A stretch of DNA of 64,000 bases from Glandiceps talaboti (taxonomy: Eukaryota; Hemichordata; Enteropneusta; Spengelidae). Below the pieces are notes generated by a model. It was not told the DNA's origin and searched no databases. It saw nothing but the letters and a program-made list of their open reading frames with translations. The stretch spans positions 23,907,723 through 23,971,722 of the forward strand of contig NC_135556.1 of NCBI RefSeq assembly GCF_964340395.1, written 5' to 3'. Positions 32,445 to 43,452 of this stretch are shown here, one piece after another. Within the stretch, counting starts at the first letter, position 1. The number at the start of each line of letters is the position of its first letter. Made by a program: the position numbers and the translations under genes.

Positions 32445-33272
32445 ATGTATGTATGTATGTATGTATGTATTTGTTGTATGTACATCTGTTTGCCCCCCCC
32501 CTCTCTCGATAGTCTACGCTGTCGAAGTACCAACTATGACCACATTTATTTGTGAAATGATATTTTTATGCAGAAGAAAATAACAGATCGAGAACAGCAG
32601 GTCTTAACAATCGCGTAATATTACATCACGCCAATACATTGCTTAGGGAGTGTCCAGGGGGTCATGGAAAAAACCCCCAATGATTGCTTAATGCAACGTA
32701 AATCGACCTGCAATTCTGCCACTTCTCAAAGTAACTTGTTCGCGAAGATGTGCAGGACTTGTTTTATCACAATCACTATCAGTGTTTTCATAAATACATG
32801 AATTTCCTGAGCTATCAGTATCACAATTGTCGCTATCACTGACTAGAACATGCATTGCAGAAGTGTCACTTTCATCAGTCTCAGAGCCACTACTATCTGT
32901 TTCACTCATGTTTCACTCATTTGCAGTCAGACATACATACATACATACATACATACATACATACATACATACATACAATGTACATACATACATACATACA
33001 TACATACATACATACATACATACATACATACATACATACATACATACATACATACATACATACATACCAGGGGTGAACAAATCATTTTGTGACCTGGTGG
33101 TCCCCGGACCAGGTCCTGCTGAAAGAATTAGTGGTCAAGGTAAAATTTGTGCAGGTCCGCCCAAAAAAAATCGCTTGTCCTGGACCCAGGACCAGTGGAT
33201 TTGTTCACCTCTGCATACATACATACATACATACATACATACATACATACATACATACATACATACATACAT

Positions 33273-33325
<53 letters not shown>

Positions 33326-36300
33326 TACATACATACATACATGTATATTGTGTATGTATAGTGTATGTGTGTAAGTCTATGGGGGAGCATGGAAAAAAAT
33401 CAAGAACTTGCAGTGGGGGGGGGGGCATCAATTTTTCCCAAGCTTTTGTAGGAGGGGTCATGGAAAAATACACAAGGAAAAGGGGAAATCCTGCGGGGTC
33501 CCCCTGGAAGTAAAATCTGGACTCTCCCTTAGCTAGCTAAGCTCTAGTCCTTCACGATATCGTCTCAAGAGGCGATCGGGATAAAAACGTAAACATGTAC
33601 CAAGAAGGTCAATTCAGGCAAAATAACGAAGGTAAAATAGCACTGAACGATTAGCCGACATCTACATCGGATTTTAATCAGATTGGATATCGACTGATGT
33701 CATCGCATCTAAACGCAATGCCATGGCCTTGGTTGCCATAGAATTGACGAGGTCATCTCATAACGGATGATCACCTTAATTCTACCAGTTCTTTAAAGTC
33801 ACGTTCGCTCACTGCAAAGGTCAAAGTTCAGGGGTATTCAGTAACGGAAATTAAGATATCGAATTTCTAACCGCTGTATTGTTCTTTTTTCGCAATAACA
33901 CAAATTAATAAATAAAATTGAAATGAAAATAATGGAAATGACAAATGCGACTGGTAGGTGTCCAGTCACCCATCCCCCACCCCCTACCCCCCTCCCCGGG
34001 CTCATGAAAAGTATAAATTAATCAGAAAAAAGAAGAAGAATACGTAGGTATATACATTTTGGGTGTGAAAAATACATTAAATACAAATAAAATTACATTA
34101 GAATAATACAATCTCTGAGAGCACGCTTGAAATGATTTCTTATCTGGATATGTTTAATTGATGTAGGTAAGCTATTCCAAAATTTAGCTCCATGGTAACT
34201 GAATGAAAATTGACCCAGACGAAGATTTCTTTTTGGAATAAGGACATGGGAGTGTGATGTAGATCTAGTGTTATAGCCATGACTTGGAAAACTGAAATAG
34301 TCTGTGAATTTGTGAGTTTTATCACCTAGATTTCATATCAGTATTTTTAAAAAACCTCCCGTTGCGCCCTCAATTTTGTCACTTTGATATGTCTACAGAT
34401 AATTTCAAATACGGATATTTTGTCACTGTATAGCAGAAGTGTAATTGTGATTGCATTTTAATTTCCACGCAGGTCGTATACCAGAGTGGTTATCTGGTAG
34501 CTTACTCAGAAATGGACCAAGTCTTTACCAAGTAGGAAATGATCAATACAACCATTTCTTTGACGGACTCTCCAATATCCATCGATTCAATGTTCGAAAA
34601 GGCATAGTCACCTATCAGAGTCGATTCCTTAGAAGCGATGATTTTAAGGAAGCTACCGGTGCTAATCGTATAGTTCGATCTGCCTTTGGTACATTCGCCT
34701 ATCCAGATCCATGTAAGAGTATATTTGAACGTTTTTTCTCGTATTTCACAATCGGTGAAGTTACCGACAATGGCGCCGTCAACGTTGTCAAAATCGGAAA
34801 CGATTTCTGTGGCATAACAGAGACACATTATATCAGGAAAGTTGACCCAGAAACCCTGGAAACTTTGGGAGAGAAGGTTGGTATATCTGTTAATCTCTGG
34901 GCTAGGAATTTATATTAAGTGACTATTGGTAAAAGTTTGGGGTGAATTTATTCCAGTACGTTGATTTTGATATTTGATTTATATTCTGTGCCATCATGTT
35001 CATACTAATTACGTTTGTATGAATGCTTGTGAATTTTGATATCTTTTTCTTAGATGTTGACGTGTCCATGTATGTTTATCGATTGTGACGCCTGTGCTAT
35101 ACCTGCAATGTGTGATCCTTTCGAACACTCCTAATAATAGCTCTTACTGTCAGAATTGAACTCTCAAAATGCAACCGGTACCAGCATCACCCTCACCAAA
35201 TTAATCCGATCTAATATAGTGTGTAATTGTAAAGCGCTTTGAGCACGGCGTGGGAAAGCGCTATATAAGAACCCAACATTATTATTATCAAAGTATCATC
35301 GCAACGCAATAATGTTACTCTCTGGATGTCGCTTTAATTGGATTTTCGTTTGTCAATTGAATCTCAACACAACTAATAATATTGTCATATATCTATGTAT
35401 ATTTCAGATAGACTATAATAAGGTGGTATCTGTACACGGTGCCTCGGCTCATCCTCATATTGCAAACGATGGGACCACGTACAATATTGCTATCAAATAT
35501 GGTTACTATAGTAGCTATCATATTGTCAAGATACCACCTGCAGATAAAGGTATTGAATCATATATTGTTGCACAAAATTGTCTCGTAACTTTGTACATAG
35601 TTTTTATTAACCAAATAATTGAAGACATGTCTTTCTCCGAAAATACCACAAAGTTATGACATTCATCTCCATCGGATATAAATCATACTCAATTGCATAT
35701 TTTTCAACGAGATGTTAATATAGTAAATGACAAATACAGGATAATCATTGTTTAATTTTACAAGTTTTTATGTAAATCTGATATGTAATTTGCATAAATA
35801 ATAATTTTCTGATTATTCATGCAAATTATCATTATTTATGTCCTCTACATTTTTTGATAATTAGGCAATATCTTTACAATGCAAGCTTTGAATTTCAGAC
35901 AGTTTAGTACATTCATAAACGGTATAGAAATGCACGTGTCCTTGAAGCTTGTTGATGTAGCTTATAATCTTATTGATCCATTTGCATAATTAATGATTTT
36001 ACGATCATTAGGCAATATCTTAAGTACACAAGCTTCAAATTTCATATAGTTTCATATGATTTTTCATTCCAACAATGTGTGTAGGAACACAAATCTATGG
36101 TTTTGCCCTTACGGGAGGCATTCAGTTCACATCTGGTTTTATCTTCAGCAGATGAAGGCCCTCTACATAAAGCATCCCTTGCATGTTCCATACCAATGAG
36201 TTACAACCACCCAGCATACTATCACAGTTTTGGGATCTCAGATAACTACTATATATTCGTTGAACAACCCCTCGTTGTGAATATTTGGAAAGCGTTGCTA

Positions 36301-37674
36301 TACAAACCCCTACAACGACCTGTACGTGATTGCCTAGAGTGGCATCCGGAATGGAAGACCCGAATTCACGTCATGCGACGAGAGGGTGGGAAAGAGCTCG
36401 ATACAATTTTTGTCGCTGAACCTCTGTTTACGTTCCATCATGCCAATGCGTATGAGAAAGATGGCCATTTGATTGTCGATCTCTATGGCTATCACGATCA
36501 TGATATCATTGATAATATGTTTATGAAAAATCTGCAGTCAACAAAACATCTACCAATGTCCATGCCCTGGAGATTCGTACTACCGTTGGATGTAAAAGAG
36601 GTAATGATGCATGGAAAAATTTGTCTTTACATTTCTCAGTGGTATTCCAATATATATTTAGAGGTTTAGAGATTTAGAATAAGGTAACTACTGTATAAAA
36701 ATCATACCGGAAAAATAGAAAACCATATAGAGGGGAGGTAGATGGATGGATGGATGGATGGATGGATGGATGGACTGACATATATAGAGCTAGAGGGGAG
36801 GTGAATGGATGGATGGACAGACTGACATATATAGAGGGGAAGTGGATGGATGGATGGATGGATGGGTGGATGGATGTAAGGATGGATGGATGGATGGATG
36901 GATGGATGAATGGATGTAAGGATGTACTAACATACATATATGTAGAGGGGAGTAGATGAATGGATTGACAGACAGACAAACTGATTGTCAGATATGTAGA
37001 ATTTATTCAGTGCATCAAGTTCAAAACCGTGCCAGAAAGTGATGCAGAAAGTATGACTCAAATCGTTCAATATCACAGTTATTTCCTCATCCTCAATCTT
37101 ACAGAGCTCAAACCTGGCGATAGACCCTATACTTACATTTTCCCCCATGTTTACCACAGTCAACCAGAATGCACTCTTGACGTAGGTGCCCCTTGCCGGA
37201 GACATGTTTGATGTGTAATTCGTCTCTTTATAATGCGCTGTTCATGTGTTCCTCCTTCAGAGTGCCATGCCTGGCGAGAATCTCGTTACTCTACCTGGGA
37301 TATCTGCAACAGCTGTCAAACTAGACGATGGTACCATACACTGCACCTATGAGAACTTGTTCGATGTTAATTTCAGTAAGTAGAGTCTGGTGTTTTATTT
37401 TGCATCGTCCGACCACACGAGGGCGCTATAGGATTGCGTACTTACTAGTTAAATTTTGCACATGATGATATAATATGTATGTATGTGTCTTGCTTCCAAC
37501 AGCTTTAGAGTTTCCGACCATTAATTACAGAGATTATAATGGAAAAGAATACAGATATGTGTACTGTTTTGGAGATGACTTTAAAAAGGTATCTTTCTCT
37601 ATATTATTTCAGGGTGTGACAAATCAAGGGAGAGAACAAAAAAAATGTCAGCGATGGCAAAGGGGTGGGAGGGG

Positions 37675-37741
<67 letters not shown>

Positions 37742-39216
37742 GCAGTGTTAAGCTTACAAATTTAAACTTGCCAGTTAACTCAATTTGAAAAGTTAAATAG
37801 AACACAATATACGTGACGGAGTGACCCTTTCCTAATGCTCAAATTCTGTGTCACTGAAGCTGATATAATACTAAGTGTTATCTTACGGCGTCCCTAGAGC
37901 CCGAGACCTTCCAGTAAAACAATGTTGGTGCTCAACCACACTCAGCTGAACGCTGTAACAATTGTCTTTCTGGTATACGACAAAATGAAACTTACTCCCT
38001 TTGGCCTTCCATTACATAAATAAGAATGACTTAGATAAGGTTTGATGTATAAAAAGTATACAATTAACTCCAAATCGAGAGTTATGTTTTGGTTGATAGC
38101 AACAAACCTTATCTAAGTCGTATCAGTTATGTTTACGTTGATAGCTACTAATCCTATCTAAGTCGTGACAGTTATGTTTTTTTTTCATAGCAACTAATCC
38201 TATCTAAGTCATGACAGTTATGTTTACGTTGATAGCTACTAATCCCATCTAAGTCATGACAGTTATGTTTACGTTGATAGCTACTAATCCTATCTAAGTC
38301 ATGACAGTTATGTTTACGTTGATAGCTACTAATCCTATCTAAGTCGTGACAGTTATGTTTACGTTGATAGCTACTAATCCTATCTAAGTCATGACAGTTA
38401 TGTTTACGTTGATAGCTACTAATCCTATCTAAGTCATGACAGTTATGTTTACGTTGATAGCTACTAATCCTATCTAAGTCGTGACAGTTATGTTTACGTT
38501 GATAGCTACTAATCCCATCTAAGTCATGACAGTTATGTTTACGTTGATAGCTACTAATCCTATCTAAGTCATGACAGTTATGTTTACGTTGATAGCTACT
38601 CAAAGGTGACGCTAAAAATAAATCCTACAAGTATTGGGAAGAAGACGAGTGTTTCCCATCGGAACCAATATTTGTACCAGCACCAAATGCTACTAAGGAA
38701 GATGAGGGTAAGGAGTCTAAAAAGACATAGCTTACTTTCTTTAACTTTTATTTAGTGAGTCTCAGGTTAACCGGTCACTACACCTTACAATTTGTATTGT
38801 GACGTCATCTCATTTAGGATAATTAACTTTAACATGCTTGCTATGGCATGTTGTTATGCAGTAACAATTGATTGATTGATTGATTGATTGATTGACTGAT
38901 GGATTGATTGATTGATTCTTTAGCTTATGTCACAGTAACAACCTTGGACTGTCACAGTCCCTAATAAAAGTGTCAGCACTTAAGTCATCGGAAAGGATCG
39001 CGTGCATGAAGTTATCATTTTTGGCGAAGACTTTTGATATAGACACCTTTGTAATTCTGTTTCTTTTCAGGAGTGTTATTATCTGCCGTTATGAATGTGG
39101 GTGGAAAACCATCATATTTGTTGATATTGGACGGGGAGACATTTGAAGAAATTGGACGAGCTGAAGTACCTGTACCTGTTCACTGGAGTGCTCATGGGTT
39201 TTTCGAAGTTGAATAA
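29634..39216 (+). CDS. carotenoid oxygenase (BCO1/BCO2/RPE65 family)
   Basis: Eight exons joined in frame: 29634-29736, 34473-34876, 35408-35549, 36149-36600, 37261-37375, 37503-37588, 38596-38707, 39072-39216 (first base of the last exon may be 39071 by strict count). Total about 519 aa, normal for the family. Non-haem Fe(II) enzymes of this family cleave carotenoid polyene chains or isomerise retinyl esters. The four iron-ligand histidines are visible: H184 (GASAHPH), H242 (YYHSFG), one of H313/H314 (FTFHHANAY) and H513 (SAHGFF). The PDPCK motif (residues 112-116, site of membrane-associated Cys in RPE65) marks it as a metazoan BCO/RPE65 member. RNGPSLYQ and YPSEP-like [11 protein letters not shown] are also present. 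It has no signal peptide. Whether it is a 15,15' or 9',10' cleaver or an isomerase cannot be decided. Exon 7 starts inside a minisatellite, and about 5 residues are missing there relative to BCO2. Confidence 0.95.
29737..31327. other. oxygenase intron 1, first part
   Basis: Intron 1 runs 29737-34472 (4.7 kb). This first part holds no recognised exon. T-rich tracts occur at about 29,990-30,035 and 30,918. Confidence 0.5.
31328..31384. repeat. (TTTG)n microsatellite
   Basis: About 13 TTTG tetramers in oxygenase intron 1. Confidence 0.95.
31385..32285. other. oxygenase intron 1, middle part
   Basis: Apart from a short CA run near 31,597-31,614 nothing is recognised. Confidence 0.45.
32286..32470. 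repeat. (ATGT)n-(GT)n-(ATGT)n compound microsatellite
   Basis: A TATG/ATGT array interrupted by a pure GT block (about 32,397-32,427). Confidence 0.95.
32643..33531. mobile_element. TIR element with nested insertions in oxygenase intron 1
   Basis: TTAGGGAGTGTCCAG at 32643 is the inverted partner of ctggactctccctta ending at 33531 (13 of 15 match). G-rich subterminal sequence with gggtcatggaaaaa occurs near both ends. Inside are an acidic minus-strand open frame (about 32,688-32,909, Ser/Asp/Glu rich, possibly part of the element), two CATA microsatellites (32,930-33,066 and 33,214-33,350) and a separate hAT MITE. Class unknown; the target duplication is not clear. Confidence 0.5.
33068..33213. 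mobile_element. hAT-like MITE inserted in a CATA microsatellite
   Basis: 146 bp. The left TIR CAGGGGTGAACAAATC matches the right end gatttgttcacctctg in inverted orientation at 15 of 16 positions. Both flanks are CATA repeat, so the element landed in (or was captured by) a microsatellite. A target duplication cannot be distinguished from the repeat. Confidence 0.85.
34085..34305 (-). mobile_element. C-terminal fragment of a CR1/L2-like LINE reverse transcriptase
   Basis: On the minus strand one frame reads [18 protein letters not shown] followed by NHFKRALRD, the conserved C-terminal block of non-LTR retrotransposon ORF2. The 3' flank (about 34,010-34,085 on +) looks like element 3' UTR. Strongly truncated. 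Confidence 0.8.
35205..35292 (+). mobile_element. LINE/SINE 3' tail (aaagcgctttgag ... (ATT)n)
   Basis: Contains gtaaagcgctttgagcac, then gaaagcgctatataag, and ends in an attattatt tail. This tail type is common to many LINE/SINE families in marine animals. It lies in oxygenase intron 2 and is related in wording to the inverted segment near 48,770. Confidence 0.6.
35840..36148. repeat. dispersed repeat abutting oxygenase exon 4
   Basis: Two related blocks (about 35,860-35,960 and 36,005-36,060) share taggcaatatctt and caagctt-aaatttca. The last 90 bp (36,060-36,148, attccaacaat then gtgtgta then ggcattcagtt then catctggtt) match 61,452-61,540 elsewhere in the window. The repeat therefore supplies the 3' end of oxygenase intron 3. 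Confidence 0.6.
36149..36154 (+). other. NAGNAG tandem splice acceptor of oxygenase exon 4
   Basis: Intron 3 ends cttcagcag/atgaa. Either AG (exon start 36149 or 36152) keeps the frame and changes the product only by one Ala. Confidence 0.7.
36738..36925. repeat. (GGAT)n microsatellite in oxygenase intron 4
   Basis: Blocks of ggat tetramers separated by repeats of a segment containing tgacatatatagag. The remainder of intron 4 (36601-37260) holds no exon. Confidence 0.9.
37677..37741. repeat. (CAGA)n microsatellite in oxygenase intron 6
   Basis: About 16 cagacaga-type tetramers. Confidence 0.95.
38081..38595. repeat. 45-bp minisatellite forming the 3' end of oxygenase intron 6
   Basis: About 11.5 units of 45 bp. 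Each contains tttacgttgatagctact followed by aatcctatctaagtc. The last, truncated unit ends gatag/ctact, and this AG at 38594-38595 is the acceptor of exon 7. Each full unit thus carries an identical acceptor and a branch-point-like ctaat. Variation between units is slight (cat/cgt, ccc/cct). Confidence 0.95.
38708..39071. other. oxygenase intron 7
   Basis: Contains a short (GATT)n run near 38,868-38,916. Nothing else recognised. Confidence 0.6.
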
Positions 39217-40289
39217 TGTAAAATATAACGTTTTAGCTCGTGCTTCCAATTCTGCATTCCTCAATTTGTTTTCCACGAATACAAAAGATTTGATATACCT
39301 TCCAATGAAACGGACGATATTTCAAGTTATGCTACAATCGGGATTCATCGTAAAACGAAAGACGCCCTCAACGTGCAAACATAGCTGACCGTACGTTTAT
39401 TGGTTGAAGCTAAATTAATTCAATTGTATTGGATTTGAATGTCTTTATGTTTATATGTTTCGTCGATGATGGAATGTTGTCAATATTACTAGCAATATTT
39501 TCTGATTATACAAGGTGGAAAGAGTACCAATTATTCAACCATAACAACTTAGAAAACGATTTAACGTCGCAATGCTTTTAAACCAAACGTGACAATGCAT
39601 TAAAATGTATGTCCTGTTACAAAGATTATTACGCGTATCTACAAAATTTTGGCGATGCTCAAACCTCGTCTAGAAATTCTTCAAATAACTAATTTGGTCT
39701 ACAAGACATTAAATTGTAATTGTTAAAATGCAAAAATTTGGAACCTGGTGTTTCTCAGCTTTAAAAAATCATCAGTTTATACTAGTTTTTATCAATCACA
39801 CGAGTACTGTTTTCACAAATGTACCCATGTTTCCATAGTGATTGTTTCTAAGGTGATTATTGACATGTCTGCATAACTGAAATGATGTAATTTACTAGTA
39901 TATAGATTTTGATTTTTCCAAAACTGAACACATTTGAGCTCATTTACATTGTTTGCCATCATTATTAATGCAATTGTAAAACGCAATATTTTATGAATGG
40001 TTTTTATCAGCATGTGTTAAAATATATATAGTTTTTAAAATCTCTCTAAATTTGATCAGCGCTTTTAACGGACAATTCTATACTTGGTTGTTGAGTTGGG
40101 AAAGTTGACGCTTATAATTTATTTACTTTAGCCTTTTTGCATGTACCAAGATTTCAAGAAAAGAGTTTATTCTATGAGGCACAAGGTACATGGACATTTG
40201 AAATAAAGCATGCATTTCATTGAGTTTTTGAAAAGCAAACGGTTTATGATGATAATGAGTGTTTGAATAAAAAGCGACTCGTTCTAGTT
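39217..40289 (+). other. probable 3' UTR / downstream of the oxygenase
   Basis: No further exon. The first AATAAA-type signals after the stop are near 40,202 and 40,266, so the 3' UTR may be about 1 kb. This is an inference without transcript evidence. Confidence 0.35.
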
Positions 40290-40379
40290 CATGTATGTAT
40301 GTATGTATGTATGTATGTATGTATGTATGTATGTATGTATGTATGTATGTATGTATGTATGTATGTATGTATGTATGTA

Positions 40380-40438
<59 letters not shown>

Positions 40439-40499
40439 ATGTGTATGTGTATGTATGTATGTATGTATGTATGTATGTATGTATGTATGTATGTATGTG
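40290..40499. repeat. (TATG)n microsatellite with GT blocks
   Basis: TATG tetramers interrupted by short GT runs. Confidence 0.95.
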
Positions 40500-40724
40500 T
40501 AACATACTGATAATGGAATGAAACCTTTAAATTGACATATACTGTATGCGTTGTACTTTCGTTTGTGAACGTTTTTTGATATATCATGCTTTACTTCATC
40601 ACATTGTACAGATCGTAGAAGAATGATTTCTACCATTACTACAGTCTGAGTGAACTATAAAGCTAGTTGGCGCAATATAAGGGAATTTTTAATGTCCTTG
40701 CAATTGCTCTCAATCTTTGTTTGC

Positions 40725-40907
40725 AGAGTTATTCTTCTGGCTGCTATCTTGTGGCGACATCGACAATTGCAGGGTTACAGCCCCACAGTCTGGACTGTTG
40801 GTCTTGTAGCTTTCGGCCTGTTTCCTTGGACTTTGAAACGTTTGTCGTCTGCTGAGTCGTTCAGGGTCAGTGTACCGGCCAATATCAACGAAGACAAGCA
40901 ACACTAG
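40725..40907 (+). other. possible orphan exon with hydrophobic segments
   Basis: After a plausible acceptor (ctttgtttgcag/ag near 40,726) the frame is open for about 60 codons to a stop at about 40,907. It reads VILLAAILWRHRQL then VWTVGLVAFGLFPWTLKRL, which looks like two short membrane helices. It could be the last exon of an unseen gene, a pseudogene piece, or chance. No upstream partner exons recognised. Confidence 0.2.
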
Positions 40908-40939
40908 TGCTGTCAGTAGAATGTAAATAACCACGATTC

Positions 40940-42950
40940 ATTATCTGTTGATAGGGAGCAACTAGTCTACATGCTACCCATGGTATCGGATCATCTCTTT
41001 ACCACTGTAAAGAGAGATCTTGAGATTTGATGCCACAGATAGCATCTAGACTAGAGAACAACATAAATACCTCTTATTAATATGTTTCACCAATCTGGGA
41101 ATTAAATAAAAAATTATCTTCAAAAACTGCATTTAAACACGTGACACAATTCAACTAGCCTATGTTTTTAATTTACGGTTTCTTAAATTTTCAAACTCTG
41201 TGACTTGACCCTAACCGTAAAAGTTCTTTGACGTGAAAATACATGATATAATTGTTTGGTTTACTTGTATCCGCTATTTCTGCATTTAGCCTTTCTGGTC
41301 GACTCTATTCTATGTTGCCTTTACGGCTCTTATCTGTAGTCTGTGTACTTTTTTTCCAAGAAGACTTAAATTACATCCACTCAAATAATACAGATGTCTA
41401 GATAGTAAGACAGTTATGCTGTGTCAATGTGTGTGAGTTTGGGGGATTTTTAGAGGTTTCCCAGTATTGAAATGACGTTATCACCGACCAGTATTGTTTC
41501 GTAACGTATAGCTGCACTCCCTACTCAAACAAGAATAAACAGATGAACCACTTTCTCTAAAACACCCCCGATCATTTGAAGTGTCCTTTTCTTTAACTTC
41601 GGATGTGATCTTCTAACTTGAAGTCTACTTTGCTATTACTGCGAATATCACTTTGTTTGGTCTGTTATTAGCTTATTACAATTGTTCAAGTTGATTATGA
41701 TTGTCTCTTACGGGGAGTAATTCATATACATTGTAAACAGCAGTTACTGCATAATTATGACTGTCACTTGCAGTGTGTGATTTATATATATTACCCAGTC
41801 GCAACAAAAACCTTACACTTCTCAATGATTGTTTGGCGGTCGAAAAGTTCAAAGATACAATTTGTTTGAGAGAACCAAGAGAACTTTAGGCACGTTAGCA
41901 AGGCTGTAGATAACCATCTGCTAGACCAAGAAAACTTCGTACAAAACCTGAAACAAACTGAACAGTAAAGGTGAAAGGTCAACTTTAGACTTTAAACTTT
42001 CTGACTGTGTTCTTCTCGTTTGTCGTCGAAGTGCTTTTTAAATGAGTCTTCTGACCTAGGTTTGTCCCCCGGGGGAATGGGGTACTTACCTGGTTAAAGG
42101 GGACAGGTGTACCTTGGGGATTCAAATTACAAGCACACACTCTACAACACAAGTCGAAAAGGGGGGGGGGGTGTTAAAAACCGCGGTATACATGTATACG
42201 TACACACCCTTACTATGTGAGTACTCCCCCCCTTCCCGCGAGAGTTGCGTGACGTGGATCTCGTGGAGAAAACTGGGTGAGTTATTCACAAAATGCCTAT
42301 TGGTTACATAGCTAGATAGCCCTCGTGTAAAAAAATATCAATATATCATTATATGAAGAGTGAGAAGAAGCATATATTATAGAACAGATGGAAATCCAAT
42401 TCCAGAATTGTTTTTGCTATCAATGAAAATAATGTAATCAGAAATATGTTATTACTTGACATGGATTGCAATTTCATATCAACACCGGTGATCATATCAG
42501 AAGTATTCAGTAAATTACGAAGTGGAGTCTTTTTGCACGATGGGATATATTGCAAAATTGTGATCCATAAAGAAAATATTAATATGTATTCCCCGCCGGC
42601 TTCGTTTGGAATTGAACTTTTAGCCCAGAGCTTAAGTCCGTAGACTCACTGCATAGAACCTATAATCCAAAGTCTCATTTAATAATATGCATGAAGCCTA
42701 ACAGAGTGGCGGAGGTTTTTTTTTAATTTCTTGACGGTAAAAGCTAGTGTTTTCACCAAAGAGTGCAGCAATATGTACATGGCCGAGGCTACTTACGTAG
42801 GGTAGAACTTATAAGGCAGGGGAAAACGAGGGGGAGGGGGCACGGGAAGATTTTGGTGTGCGAATGGGGGGGGGGGGTCATGAAAAACCTCATGGTCTGA
42901 AAGAGCCTGTTTTTTTGTGTTCCAACAAATCTCAAAAGCGTCGTTTATCT
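40940..42950. other. intergenic, no gene seen
   Basis: Spacer with G-runs near 42,162 and 42,866. No exon, TIR pair or satellite recognised. Confidence 0.45.
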
Positions 42951-42954
42951 TGCA

Positions 42955-43452
42955 CGCACGCACGCACGCACGCACACACACAGACACACACTCACTCATA
43001 CAGACACAGGCAGACACAGACAGGGACACATACACATACACATACACAGCCACAAACACACACAGATACACACATACACACATACAGACCCAGACCCAGA
43101 CACAGACACAGACACAGACACACATATACTATATAATGTACCAGGGACTGAAATTATAGCACACACGCACGCAAGCATGGCACGCACGCACGCACGCAAA
43201 ACGCGCGCGCGCGCACACACACACACATACATACATACATACATACATACATACATACATACATACATACATACATACATACAATCATATACATACATAC
43301 ATACATACATACATACATACATACATACATACACACACATAGACACATAGACACATAGACACATACATACATACATACATGCATACATACATACATACAT
43401 ACATACATACATACATACATACATACATACATACATACATACATACATACAT
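42955..43452. repeat. compound microsatellite cluster (CACG/CAGA/CA/CATA)
   Basis: Cytosine/adenine-rich array: gcac tetramers, cagacac variants, a cgcgcgcg block near 43,203, then long CATA runs. Confidence 0.95.

Noticed and set aside
38172-38603. Minus-strand open frame with a 15-residue repeat ([15 protein letters not shown])
   Set aside because: Artefact of the 45-bp minisatellite inside an oxygenase intron.
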